This document shows positions 1 through 8,037 of a stretch of 29,668 nucleotides of DNA, in pieces. The notes under the pieces were generated by a model. It was not told the origin of the DNA and made no database searches. It saw only the letters and a list, made by a program, of their open reading frames with translations. The DNA lies in the NCBI GenBank assembly GCA_945866165.1, contig CAMBGO010000004.1:1-29668 (forward strand), written 5' to 3'. The translations under genes and the position numbers were made by a program. The first letter of the stretch is position 1. Each line of letters begins with the position of its first letter. This DNA comes from Chitinophaga pinensis (GTDB lineage Bacteria > Bacteroidota > Bacteroidia > Chitinophagales > Chitinophagaceae).

Positions 1-2
1 CT

Positions 3-599
3 TACAAGCATGCCCAAAAAAGAAGAAAAAAAATCACCGTTTTTCACAAATCAGATGAATTAGATACATCCAAATTATGGATAGAAACAATAAAAGAAGT
101 TTCTCAAAACTTTAAAGACATCGAAACCCAATTCACTCATGTTGAACAAGGTGCAATTGCATTAATTAGCAACCCTTCAGAATTTGATGTAATTCTTGCT
201 GATACAATTTTTGGGAATGTTATAAGCTCTATTACAAGTGCTGTTGCAGGCTCAAGGGGCATGCTGCCTTCTGCAAGTATTGGTGAAAAAAATGGATTAT
301 TTGAAACTGTTCTTGGAGCTTGCCCTGAATCAGCGGGTAAAGACATTGCCAACCCCATCGGATCAATCCTTTCCGCTGCAATGATGCTCAGGCATTTTGG
401 ATTAAAAGATGAAGTTGAAAAAATAATACATGCAGTTGAATGGACAGTCGAACATGGATTTGTGACAAAAGACATTGACCCAGTTAATTTTTATTTCACA
501 ACAACAATTGGTGAAATGATATGTGATCATATTCAAAACAGTTCATTGGAATCTGTTCACCTTGAAAACATACAATTAAGAAAATCTACCATCATATAA
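3..599 (+). CDS. leuB: 3-isopropylmalate dehydrogenase-like protein, C-terminal part, altered active site
   Basis: Open from the window edge in the frame beginning at base 3; the N-terminal part lies outside. The family oxidises and decarboxylates 3-isopropylmalate in leucine synthesis. Family landmarks are clear: KRRKKIT, NPSEFDVI, GMLPSASIGEKN, AGKDIANP and LSAAMM, and the tail (DPVNFYFTT) resembles Bacteroidota LeuB. Compared with the Thermus enzyme as I recall it, catalytic Lys185 is kept (codon 48-50), but the three metal-binding Asp are replaced: Asp217 by Glu (144-146), Asp241 by Asn (216-218) and Asp245 by Ser (228-230). The nucleotide-loop HGSAPD reads LGACPE. The frame is intact, so it is not an obvious pseudogene. 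It sits 5 nt before ilvE, where leuB is expected. It may be a paralogue with a changed role; homology is secure, leucine-pathway activity is not. Confidence 0.8.
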   Translation, partial: YKHAQKRRKKITVFHKSDELDTSKLWIETIKEVSQNFKDIETQFTHVEQGAIALISNPSEFDVILADTIFGNVISSITSAVAGSRGMLPSASIGEKNGLFETVLGACPESAGKDIANPIGSILSAAMMLRHFGLKDEVEKIIHAVEWTVEHGFVTKDIDPVNFYFTTTIGEMICDHIQNSSLESVHLENIQLRKSTII

Positions 600-604
600 A
601 ATAA

Positions 605-1522
605 ATGACATACTACAACAACGATACTATCATTTACCAAAATGGTGCTTATGTAAAAGCAGCAGATGCAAAAATTGATTTATACAGTCAATCAATGCAC
701 TATGGCTATTCTGTTTTTGAAGGAATTCGTTCCTATAAATCCATTTCAGGCGATACCAAGATTTTCAAGGAGAAAGAACACTTTGAAAGACTAAAGAATT
801 CTGCATTGGCTATCAACATGCCATTTACATTTGATACCAATGAATTAATTCAAGCAACATACGAAGTACTTAGATTGAATAACTTGTCGGATGCATACAT
901 ACGCCCACTAGTATATGCGCCCTCCAACATGACATACGCCCTTAACACTGAATCTTTCATTGTCATTCAAACATGGGCCATGCAACCTTTTCTTGGAGAC
1001 CGACTCCTAAGAATCATGAAATCTTCCTTCCAACGCCCAAATCCAAAAGGATTTAAGATACATGCTAAAGCAGGAGGTCACTACGTGAATTCAATTATTG
1101 CATCCCAAGATGCAAAAATGAACGGATATGATGAAGCACTGCTTGAAGATATGGATGGGTATATTGCTGAAGGTCCCGGGGCAAATGTATTTTTAGAAAA
1201 AAACAACAAAATTTCTACCCCCAGCCTTGGCAACATTCTTCCTGGCATAACAAGATCAACTGTCTTAGAGATATGCGAGGACTTTGGAATTCCGGTTGAA
1301 GAGAAAAAAATTACTGAAAGTGATTTAAAAAAAGCAGACAACGCTTTTTTTTGCGGCACAGCAGTAGAAGTAATAGGCTGGCAAAGTATTGATGATGTTG
1401 TTTTTCCAAATCCCTGGGAAAAAAGTATTTCATATATTATTGAAAAAGCATACAAATCGCTTGTGAGAATAGACATTCCTGAATATGAAGCGCAAAGAAA
1501 AGCATATCTAAACAAAAAATAA
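605..1522 (+). CDS. ilvE: Branched-chain amino acid aminotransferase (class IV, PLP)
   Basis: 305 residues, the usual length for IlvE. It transfers the amino group between glutamate and the 2-oxo acids of valine, leucine and isoleucine in the cytoplasm. The N-terminal segment SMHYGYSVFEGIRSY (30-44) is the class IV substrate-loop signature. The Schiff-base lysine is K155 in AKAGGHYVNS, and YIAEGPGANVF (186-196) matches the conserved E-G-x-x-N-x-F motif, with E189 and a GITRSTVLEI segment binding the cofactor phosphate. It starts 5 nt after the leuB-like stop and ends 11 nt before ilvD, so it is an internal operon gene. A D-amino-acid aminotransferase or aminodeoxychorismate lyase shares the fold, but the operon and the full length favour IlvE. 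Confidence 0.95.
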   Translation: MTYYNNDTIIYQNGAYVKAADAKIDLYSQSMHYGYSVFEGIRSYKSISGDTKIFKEKEHFERLKNSALAINMPFTFDTNELIQATYEVLRLNNLSDAYIRPLVYAPSNMTYALNTESFIVIQTWAMQPFLGDRLLRIMKSSFQRPNPKGFKIHAKAGGHYVNSIIASQDAKMNGYDEALLEDMDGYIAEGPGANVFLEKNNKISTPSLGNILPGITRSTVLEICEDFGIPVEEKKITESDLKKADNAFFCGTAVEVIGWQSIDDVVFPNPWEKSISYIIEKAYKSLVRIDIPEYEAQRKAYLNKK

Positions 1523-1533
1523 TTTGATATAAA

Positions 1534-3210
1534 ATGGAGATAAATAAATATAGTAAAACTATAACCCTAGATCCTACACAGCCGGCTGCACAGGCCATGT
1601 TCTATGGTATTGGACTAACTGATGCAGACCTTGAAAAAGCGCAAGTGGGTATTGCAAGTATGGGCTATGATGGGAACACCTGTAATATGCATTTGAATGG
1701 TTTGGCCGCTGACATCAAAAAAAGTGTTTGGGAAAATGACCTTGTTGGATTGATTTTTAATACCATTGGTGTAAGCGATGGAATGTCCAATGGAACAGAT
1801 GGAATGAGATATTCACTAGTGAGCAGAGACGTTATAGCAGATTCAATAGAAACAGTTTGTGGCGCGCAGTACTACGATGGATTGATTACGGTACCTGGAT
1901 GTGACAAAAATATGCCTGGTTCAATCATGGCGATGGCAAGATTAAACAGACCATCCATCATGGTATATGGAGGAACAATCGCACCAGGACATTATAAAGG
2001 TGAGGATCTCAATATTGTTTCTGCATTTGAAGCATTGGGAAAGAAAATTGCAGGACAACTTGATGATGCTGATTTCAAAGGCATTGTAATGAATTCATGT
2101 CCAGGTGCAGGTGCTTGTGGAGGAATGTATACAGCTAATACCATGTCGTCTGCAATTGAAGCACTTGGTATGAGCCTACCCTACTCTTCTTCAAACCCTG
2201 CGTTGAGTGAAGCTAAAAAAAGAGAATGTATTGATGCAGGTAAAGCAATCAGAAATTTATTGGAAAAAGACATCAAACCGTCTGACATTATGACCAGAGA
2301 AGCATTTGATAATGCACTTACAATCATAATGGCACTTGGTGGATCAACCAATGCAGTATTACACTTTATTGCAATGGCACATAGCATCGACATCAAACTA
2401 ACACAGGATGATGTACAAGCTATTAGTAATAAGGTGCCTGTTATCGCAGATTTTAAACCAAGCGGGAAATACTTAATGGAAGACCTTCACAATATTGGCG
2501 GTGTTCCAATGGTGATGAAATATTTACTATCAAAAGGAATGCTACATGGAGACTGCATGACTGTTACAGGAAAAACGTTGAAGGAAAATCTTGAATCGAT
2601 TCCAGACATCGAATTTGATAAACAAAAAATTATCTTCACAATTGAAAATCCAATAAAGAAAACAGGGCATCTTCAAATACTTTACGGAAACATTGCAGAA
2701 GGTGGTAGTGTTGCAAAAATAAGTGGGAAGGAAGGTGATAAATTCTCAGGTCCAGCAAGGGTTTTCAATGGTGAGAAAGAGCTTATTGCGGGCATCAGCA
2801 GTGGTCGAGTGCAAAAAGGAGATGTTGTCGTGATTCGTTATGTCGGTCCAAGAGGAGCCCCAGGAATGCCAGAAATGCTAAAACCCACCTCTGCAATCAT
2901 TGGGGCTGGACTGGGTAAAGATGTAGCACTAATAACAGATGGAAGGTTCAGCGGTGGCACACACGGATTTGTTGTTGGACATATCACACCAGAAGCATTC
3001 GATGGAGGAAACTTATGCATTATAGAAGATGGAGACATGATTGAAATTGATGCAAATAAAAACTCACTTAACCTTCTTGTTTCTACAGATATAGTTGAAA
3101 AGAGAAAAGCCGCATGGAATCAACCTCCTTTGAACGTATCCAAAGGAATATTATATAAATACGCTAAACAAGTAACCACTGCCGCAGAAGGCTGTATCAC
3201 GGATAAATAA
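1534..3210 (+). CDS. ilvD: Dihydroxy-acid dehydratase
   Basis: 558 residues, typical of the IlvD/Edd family. It dehydrates 2,3-dihydroxy-isovalerate and 2,3-dihydroxy-3-methylvalerate to the 2-oxo acids. Three cysteines at iron-sulfur ligand positions are visible: C50 (GYDGNTCN), C123 (PGCDKNMPG) and C195 (NSCPGAGACGGMYTANT). K125 within CDKNMPG corresponds to the lysine that is carbamylated to bind Mg in characterised enzymes. GRFSGGTHGFVVGHITPEA near the C-terminus carries the serine proposed as catalytic base. These motifs and the ilv operon separate it from 6-phosphogluconate dehydratase (Edd). It lies 11 nt after ilvE and 7 nt before ilvB. The cluster type (2Fe-2S or 4Fe-4S) cannot be read with certainty from the sequence. 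Confidence 0.96.
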   Translation: MEINKYSKTITLDPTQPAAQAMFYGIGLTDADLEKAQVGIASMGYDGNTCNMHLNGLAADIKKSVWENDLVGLIFNTIGVSDGMSNGTDGMRYSLVSRDVIADSIETVCGAQYYDGLITVPGCDKNMPGSIMAMARLNRPSIMVYGGTIAPGHYKGEDLNIVSAFEALGKKIAGQLDDADFKGIVMNSCPGAGACGGMYTANTMSSAIEALGMSLPYSSSNPALSEAKKRECIDAGKAIRNLLEKDIKPSDIMTREAFDNALTIIMALGGSTNAVLHFIAMAHSIDIKLTQDDVQAISNKVPVIADFKPSGKYLMEDLHNIGGVPMVMKYLLSKGMLHGDCMTVTGKTLKENLESIPDIEFDKQKIIFTIENPIKKTGHLQILYGNIAEGGSVAKISGKEGDKFSGPARVFNGEKELIAGISSGRVQKGDVVVIRYVGPRGAPGMPEMLKPTSAIIGAGLGKDVALITDGRFSGGTHGFVVGHITPEAFDGGNLCIIEDGDMIEIDANKNSLNLLVSTDIVEKRKAAWNQPPLNVSKGILYKYAKQVTTAAEGCITDK

Positions 3211-3217
3211 AGAAAAT

Positions 3218-4954
3218 ATGCAAACTGAAATACTAGACCGACAAAAGAAAGCCCAAGAAGAAAATGCTGAAATAACAGGTAGCCAAGCATTGCTTGAAGC
3301 CTTGATTATTGAAGGCGTTAATACCATTTTTGGATACCCTGGTGGAGCAATCATGCCAATATATGATGCCTTGTATGATTACAATGATAAGCTAGAACAT
3401 ATCCTTGTAAGACATGAACAAGGCGGAATCCATGCAGGACAAGGCTATGCTAGAACATCTGGTAAAACAGGTGTTGTTTTTGCTACAAGCGGACCTGGTG
3501 CAACAAATCTAGTAACCGGACTTGCAGATGCAATGATAGATTCAACACCACTTGTTTGTATTACAGGACAAGTATTTGCACACCTGCTTGGAACGGATGC
3601 ATTTCAGGAAACAGATGTGATCAACATCACTACTCCTGTTACAAAATGGAATCATCAGATCACTGATGCAAATGAAATACCAGAAGTGCTTGCAAAAGCA
3701 TTTTACATTGCAAAAAGTGGAAGACCCGGTCCTGTTCTTATCGACATTACAAAAAATGCCCAGTTACAAAAATTTAACTACAGCGGTTATAAAAAATGCA
3801 CACATATACGAAGCTATAGACCTAAGCCAATAATCCGCGAGGAATATATCAAAGCAGCCGCAGACATGATCAACAAGGCTCAAAAACCTTTTGTCATTTT
3901 TGGACAAGGCGTTATCCTTGGTGAAGCTGAACAAGAATTCAAACAATTTATTGAAAAAGGCGGTTTGCCTGCAGCATGGACTATCCTAGGATTAAGTGCA
4001 CTAGAAACTGACCATCCACTAAATGTTGGAATGTTGGGTATGCATGGAAATTACGGGCCCAATGTAATGACAAACCAATGTGATGTGTTGATTGCAGTAG
4101 GTATGCGATTTGATGACAGGGTTACAGGAAGACTGGATAGGTATGCTAAGCAAGCCAAGGTTATTCACTTGGATATAGATCCTTCTGAGATTGATAAAAA
4201 TGTAAAAGCAGATGTACCTGTTTGGGGCGACTGCAAACAAACCCTGCCAATGATTACAAACCTACTTGAAAAAAGAAACCATGAAAATTGGTTGAATGGG
4301 TTCACAGAATGCATGAAGCAGGAAGTCGAAGCTGTTATTGATGAAGAGATGCATCCAAAGACAGATGTTTTGACAATGGGTGAAGTGATTGATCAATTGA
4401 ATGAACTTACAAAAGGAGATGCCGTTATCGTTACGGATGTCGGACAACATCAAATGGTGGCATGTCGTTATGCGAAATTTACCAAATCTAAAAGCAATAT
4501 CACTTCTGGTGGATTGGGTACCATGGGCTTTGCCCTACCAGCAGCTATAGGTGCAAAATATGGAGCAAAAGACAGAACCGTTGTTGCAGTAATAGGCGAT
4601 GGTGGTATACAAATGACCATCCAAGAGCTCGGCACGATCATGCAGAATAATATCAACGTAAAAATCCTAATTCTAAATAATCGCTTTCTTGGCATGGTAA
4701 GACAATGGCAACAGTTATTTCATGAAAAGAGATACTCGTTTGTAAATATTGAAAGTCCAGACTATGTTGCAGTTGCTAAAGGATATCGGATTGAGGGCAA
4801 TTCAATTGAAGACAGAAGTAAACTAGTATCTGCTCTTGACACAATGTTAAAACATGATGGACCATATTTGTTGGAGGTATTCGTTGGAAAAGAAAACAAT
4901 GTATTTCCAATGGTTCCACAAGGTTGTGGCGTATCTGAAGTAAGATTAAAATAA
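3218..4954 (+). CDS. ilvB: Acetolactate synthase, large catalytic subunit
   Basis: 578 residues, thiamine-diphosphate enzyme joining two pyruvates, or pyruvate and 2-oxobutyrate, to make acetohydroxy acids: the committed step of valine and isoleucine synthesis. Domains in order: N-terminal pyrimidine-binding domain with FGYPGGAIMPIYDAL and catalytic E67 in VRHEQGG; central domain with GMLGMHGNYGPN and VGMRFDDRVTG (FAD-binding in the family); C-terminal domain with the ThDP/Mg motif starting GDGG at 460-463 and closing with LNN. GMVRQWQ follows, as in AHAS catalytic subunits. Its regulatory partner ilvN starts 5 nt after the stop, which supports AHAS rather than pyruvate oxidase or glyoxylate carboligase. 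The first 20 residues are a charged extension before the conserved GSQALLEAL. Confidence 0.96.
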   Translation: MQTEILDRQKKAQEENAEITGSQALLEALIIEGVNTIFGYPGGAIMPIYDALYDYNDKLEHILVRHEQGGIHAGQGYARTSGKTGVVFATSGPGATNLVTGLADAMIDSTPLVCITGQVFAHLLGTDAFQETDVINITTPVTKWNHQITDANEIPEVLAKAFYIAKSGRPGPVLIDITKNAQLQKFNYSGYKKCTHIRSYRPKPIIREEYIKAAADMINKAQKPFVIFGQGVILGEAEQEFKQFIEKGGLPAAWTILGLSALETDHPLNVGMLGMHGNYGPNVMTNQCDVLIAVGMRFDDRVTGRLDRYAKQAKVIHLDIDPSEIDKNVKADVPVWGDCKQTLPMITNLLEKRNHENWLNGFTECMKQEVEAVIDEEMHPKTDVLTMGEVIDQLNELTKGDAVIVTDVGQHQMVACRYAKFTKSKSNITSGGLGTMGFALPAAIGAKYGAKDRTVVAVIGDGGIQMTIQELGTIMQNNINVKILILNNRFLGMVRQWQQLFHEKRYSFVNIESPDYVAVAKGYRIEGNSIEDRSKLVSALDTMLKHDGPYLLEVFVGKENNVFPMVPQGCGVSEVRLK

Positions 4955-4959
4955 ATAAT

Positions 4960-5547
4960 ATGAAACAGGAATTCACTATAACTATTTATACAGAGAACCA
5001 AGTGGGATTGCTAAACAGAATTGCTATTCTATTTTCGAGAAGAAAAATAAATATCGAAAGCCTTAATACTTCACCCTCTGAAGTAGAAAGCATCCACCGT
5101 TTTACCATTGTAATATCTGAAACGGAAGAAGTGGTAAGAAAAATTGTACGCCAAATTGAAAAACAAGTTGATGTATTAAAAGCATATTATAATACAAATG
5201 ATGAAATCATTTGGCAAGAATTGGCTTTGTACAAAGTACCCACTGAAATAATTGCAGAAAAAGTAAAAGTTGAAAGATTGTTACGGACCTATGGTGCAAG
5301 GGCTGTTGTAATAAGAAAAGATTATACCATTTTTGAAACAACAGGTCAAAGAGAAGAAACAGATACGCTAATAAAGGTACTGGAGCAATTTAGCTTAATT
5401 GAATTTGTAAGGAGCGCCCGTGTTGCTATTATAAAAGATAGCAAAGGATTTCATGAAAAACTAAAAGAATTTGAACAAGCAGAACCACAAATAAAAAACA
5501 TTGAGAAAACCGCAATTTTAGATGAAGCGGATACTAAGATAGTATAG
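4960..5547 (+). CDS. ilvN: Acetolactate synthase, small regulatory subunit
   Basis: 195 residues. The N-terminal ACT domain (about 3-75) begins FTITIYTENQVGLLNRIAILF, followed by RRKINIESLNTSPSE, the signature of IlvN/IlvH subunits that bind valine and activate the catalytic subunit. The C-terminal half (about 85-165), including ELALYKVPT and the FVRSARVAI segment, matches the second domain of the longer small subunits. The tail from about 165 is charged and variable, making this somewhat longer than the roughly 160-residue enterobacterial IlvH. The start codon lies 5 nt after ilvB, so the two subunits are probably translated from one message. Valine feedback is family knowledge, not shown here. 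Confidence 0.94.
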   Translation: MKQEFTITIYTENQVGLLNRIAILFSRRKINIESLNTSPSEVESIHRFTIVISETEEVVRKIVRQIEKQVDVLKAYYNTNDEIIWQELALYKVPTEIIAEKVKVERLLRTYGARAVVIRKDYTIFETTGQREETDTLIKVLEQFSLIEFVRSARVAIIKDSKGFHEKLKEFEQAEPQIKNIEKTAILDEADTKIV

Positions 5548-5592
5548 AACCCTACATTACTAATTAAACTAAAACAACTAAACTAGCGTATT

Positions 5593-6645
5593 ATGGCAAA
5601 ATTAAATTTCGGAGGAGTAGAAGAAAATGTAGTAACACGTGAAGAATTTCCACTAGCAAAAGCCCAAGAGGTATTGAAAAATGAGGTGGTTGCAGTAATT
5701 GGATATGGAGTCCAAGGCCCTGGCCAGGCACTTAACCAAAAAGAAAATGGAATCAACGTTATTGTTGGTCAACGGAAAAATTCAAAGTCTTGGGACAAGG
5801 CCGTAAATGATGGTTTTGTTCCAGGTGTTACACTTTTTGAAATAGAAGAAGCCCTTGAAAAAGGAACGATCATATGTTATCTTTTGAGTGATGCAGCACA
5901 AATAGCTATGTGGCCTACAGTAAAAAAACATCTAACTCCAGGAAAGGCATTGTACTTTTCACATGGCTTTGGCATAACCTATAAAGAGCAAACAGGAATT
6001 ATTCCACCAACAGATGTAGACGTTTTTCTTGTTGCACCAAAAGGCTCCGGAACTTCTTTGAGAAGAATGTTCCTTCAAGGAAGGGGGCTTAATTCTAGCT
6101 ACGCCATTTTCCAGGATGCTACAGGAAAAGCATATGACAGGGTTGTTTCTTTAGGAATAGCCATTGGAAGTGGATACTTGTTTGAAACAAATTTCAAGAA
6201 AGAAGTATATAGCGACTTAACAGGCGAGAGAGGTACATTAATGGGAGCAATCCAAGGTATCTTTGCAGCACAATACCAGGTGCTTCGTGAAAGAGGTCAC
6301 ACCCCTTCTGAGGCTTTTAACGAAACCGTTGAAGAACTTACTCAATCACTCATGCCACTTGTTGCAGAGAATGGAATGGATTGGATGTATGCCAACTGTT
6401 CTACAACAGCTCAGAGAGGTGCATTGGATTGGTGGAAGAAATTCAGGGATGCAACAGCGCCAGTTTTCAATGAACTTTACGACAGTGTTGCCGCAGGAAA
6501 AGAAAGTCAACGCAGCATTGACAGCAATTCACAAATAGATTATAGAGAAAAACTGGACCTTGAACTCAAAGAACTCAGAGAAAGTGAAATGTGGCAAGCT
6601 GGAAAAACCGTAAGAAGTCTTCGCCCGGAAAACCAAGGAAACTAA
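5593..6645 (+). CDS. ilvC: Ketol-acid reductoisomerase, fungal/Bacteroidota-type
   Basis: 350 residues. It isomerises and reduces acetohydroxy acids to dihydroxy acids with NADPH and Mg. The Rossmann motif reads GYGVQGPGQA (37-46) instead of the usual bacterial GYGSQGHAHA, with R61 and nearby serines where phosphate of NADPH is bound. The knotted C-terminal domain carries SDLTGERG, GHTPSEAFNETVEE and ANCSTTAQRGALDW, and the protein ends SLRPENQGN. As I recall yeast Ilv5, this layout and many of these stretches match it more closely than E. coli IlvC; the same type is known in Bacteroides. It is the last gene of the operon, 45 nt after ilvN, and is followed by a strong terminator. Confidence 0.96.
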   Translation: MAKLNFGGVEENVVTREEFPLAKAQEVLKNEVVAVIGYGVQGPGQALNQKENGINVIVGQRKNSKSWDKAVNDGFVPGVTLFEIEEALEKGTIICYLLSDAAQIAMWPTVKKHLTPGKALYFSHGFGITYKEQTGIIPPTDVDVFLVAPKGSGTSLRRMFLQGRGLNSSYAIFQDATGKAYDRVVSLGIAIGSGYLFETNFKKEVYSDLTGERGTLMGAIQGIFAAQYQVLRERGHTPSEAFNETVEELTQSLMPLVAENGMDWMYANCSTTAQRGALDWWKKFRDATAPVFNELYDSVAAGKESQRSIDSNSQIDYREKLDLELKELRESEMWQAGKTVRSLRPENQGN

Positions 6646-6660
6646 AAAACTAACATTTAC

Positions 6661-6690
6661 AAAGGAGCAGTACTAATCTGCTCCTTTTTT
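6661..6690 (+). terminator. Rho-independent terminator of the ilv operon
   Basis: A perfect 10-bp stem, AAAGGAGCAG / CTGCTCCTTT, with a 7-nt loop runs straight into a T-rich tract. It lies 15 nt after the ilvC stop and closes the branched-chain operon. Confidence 0.92.
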
Positions 6691-6778
6691 TATTATATGA
6701 ATTAGAGAGACTTAATTCATGAAATCATTTCAAAAGGATTTCTCAACAAATGGCATCTAAGAAATGAACCAGCTATAC

Positions 6779-6786
6779 TATATTTG
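6779..6786 (+). promoter_or_regulatory. Promoter -7 box for sucC
   Basis: TATATTTG is a perfect match to the Bacteroidota sigma -7 consensus TAnnTTTG. Its end is 18 nt before the sucC start, giving a short leader of about a dozen bases. I see no TTTG -33 box at the usual 19-21 nt spacing, so it rests on the -7 box alone. Confidence 0.65.
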
Positions 6787-6804
6787 TAAAAATTATCAAT
6801 TCAC

Positions 6805-8016
6805 ATGAATCTTCACGAATACCAAGCAAAAGAACTGTTGAAAAAATACAATGTGCCAGTACAAGAAGGCGTGGCATGTAATAGTGTTGAAGAGGCAGTT
6901 ACAGCCTATGAAGAAATTAAAGAAAAGAGTGGAAGTAAATTTGCCGTTATTAAAGCCCAGATACATGCTGGCGGTCGTGGTAAAGGACTTGTAAAAGAAA
7001 CAGGAATTAATGGTGTAAAAGTTGGCAAAAGCAGTGAAGATATAAAAGAATTTGCGTCTAAAATATTGGGCGGAACCTTGGTAACAGTTCAGACAGGTCC
7101 TACCGGTAAAGTTGTTAGCAAAGTGCTTGTTGCACAAGACATGTATTACGATGGACACTCAGAAAGGCTTGAATTCTATTTGTCTATTTTACTTGATCGT
7201 AGCAGCGGACAAAATGTTATTATTTATAGTACCGAAGGTGGAATGAACATTGAAGATGTTGCGCACAATACACCTGAGAAAATTCACAGAGAACTTGTTC
7301 ACCCTTCAGGAGGTCTCCTACCCTTTCAAGCAAGAAAAATTGCCTTCAATTTAGGACTAAGTGGAGATGCATTTAAGAACATGGTAAAATTTGTTAGCAA
7401 TCTTTATACTGCATTTGTTGGACTTGATTGTTCAATGGTTGAAATCAATCCATTATTTAAGGCTGCTGACGACAAAATTATTGCAGTTGATTGCAAAATG
7501 AATTTAGATGACAATGCCTTGGTTCGTCATCCTGATATTGCTGCGATGAGGGATATTTCAGAAGAAGATCCAACTGAAGTTGAAGCCGGTGAATTCAATT
7601 TGAATTTCGTTAAGCTCGATGGAAATGTTGGCTGTATGGTAAATGGTGCTGGATTGGCAATGGCAACAATGGATATGATTAAACTAAGTGGAGGGGAGCC
7701 TGCTAACTTTCTTGATGTTGGAGGAACAGCCAATGCACAAACTGTTGAGGCAGGATTTAAAATCATTATGAAAGACCCAAATGTGAAAGCCATTCTGATA
7801 AATATATTTGGAGGCATCGTTCGTTGTGACAGGGTTGCGTCTGGCGTAATTGAAGCCTACAAAAATCTTGGTAATATTAAAATCCCTATTATCGTGAGAT
7901 TACAGGGAACAAATGCAACAGAAGCCAAAAAACTAATTGATGAAAGCGGACTAAAAGTTCAAAGTGCCATTCTATTGAGCGAAGCTGCAGACCTTGTAAA
8001 AAAGGCAGTTGCATAA
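6805..8016 (+). CDS. sucC: Succinyl-CoA synthetase beta subunit (ADP/GDP-forming)
   Basis: 403 residues, slightly longer than the 388 of E. coli SucC. With SucD it interconverts succinyl-CoA and succinate plus nucleoside triphosphate in the TCA cycle. It begins MNLHEYQAKELL, the family start. The ATP-grasp domain holds KAQIHAGGRGKG (50-61) and VEINPLF with the Mg-binding E-x-N. The C-terminal CoA-ligase-like domain has NGAGLAMATMDMI, FLDVGGTAN and NIFGGIVRCD, which contacts the alpha subunit. sucD is not in the window, so the alpha subunit must be encoded elsewhere. The gene has its own -7 box and lies after the ilv terminator, so it is a separate unit. Nucleotide specificity is not clear from the sequence. 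Confidence 0.95.
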   Translation: MNLHEYQAKELLKKYNVPVQEGVACNSVEEAVTAYEEIKEKSGSKFAVIKAQIHAGGRGKGLVKETGINGVKVGKSSEDIKEFASKILGGTLVTVQTGPTGKVVSKVLVAQDMYYDGHSERLEFYLSILLDRSSGQNVIIYSTEGGMNIEDVAHNTPEKIHRELVHPSGGLLPFQARKIAFNLGLSGDAFKNMVKFVSNLYTAFVGLDCSMVEINPLFKAADDKIIAVDCKMNLDDNALVRHPDIAAMRDISEEDPTEVEAGEFNLNFVKLDGNVGCMVNGAGLAMATMDMIKLSGGEPANFLDVGGTANAQTVEAGFKIIMKDPNVKAILINIFGGIVRCDRVASGVIEAYKNLGNIKIPIIVRLQGTNATEAKKLIDESGLKVQSAILLSEAADLVKKAVA

Positions 8017-8037
8017 TTTCGCTAAACAAATAAATTA

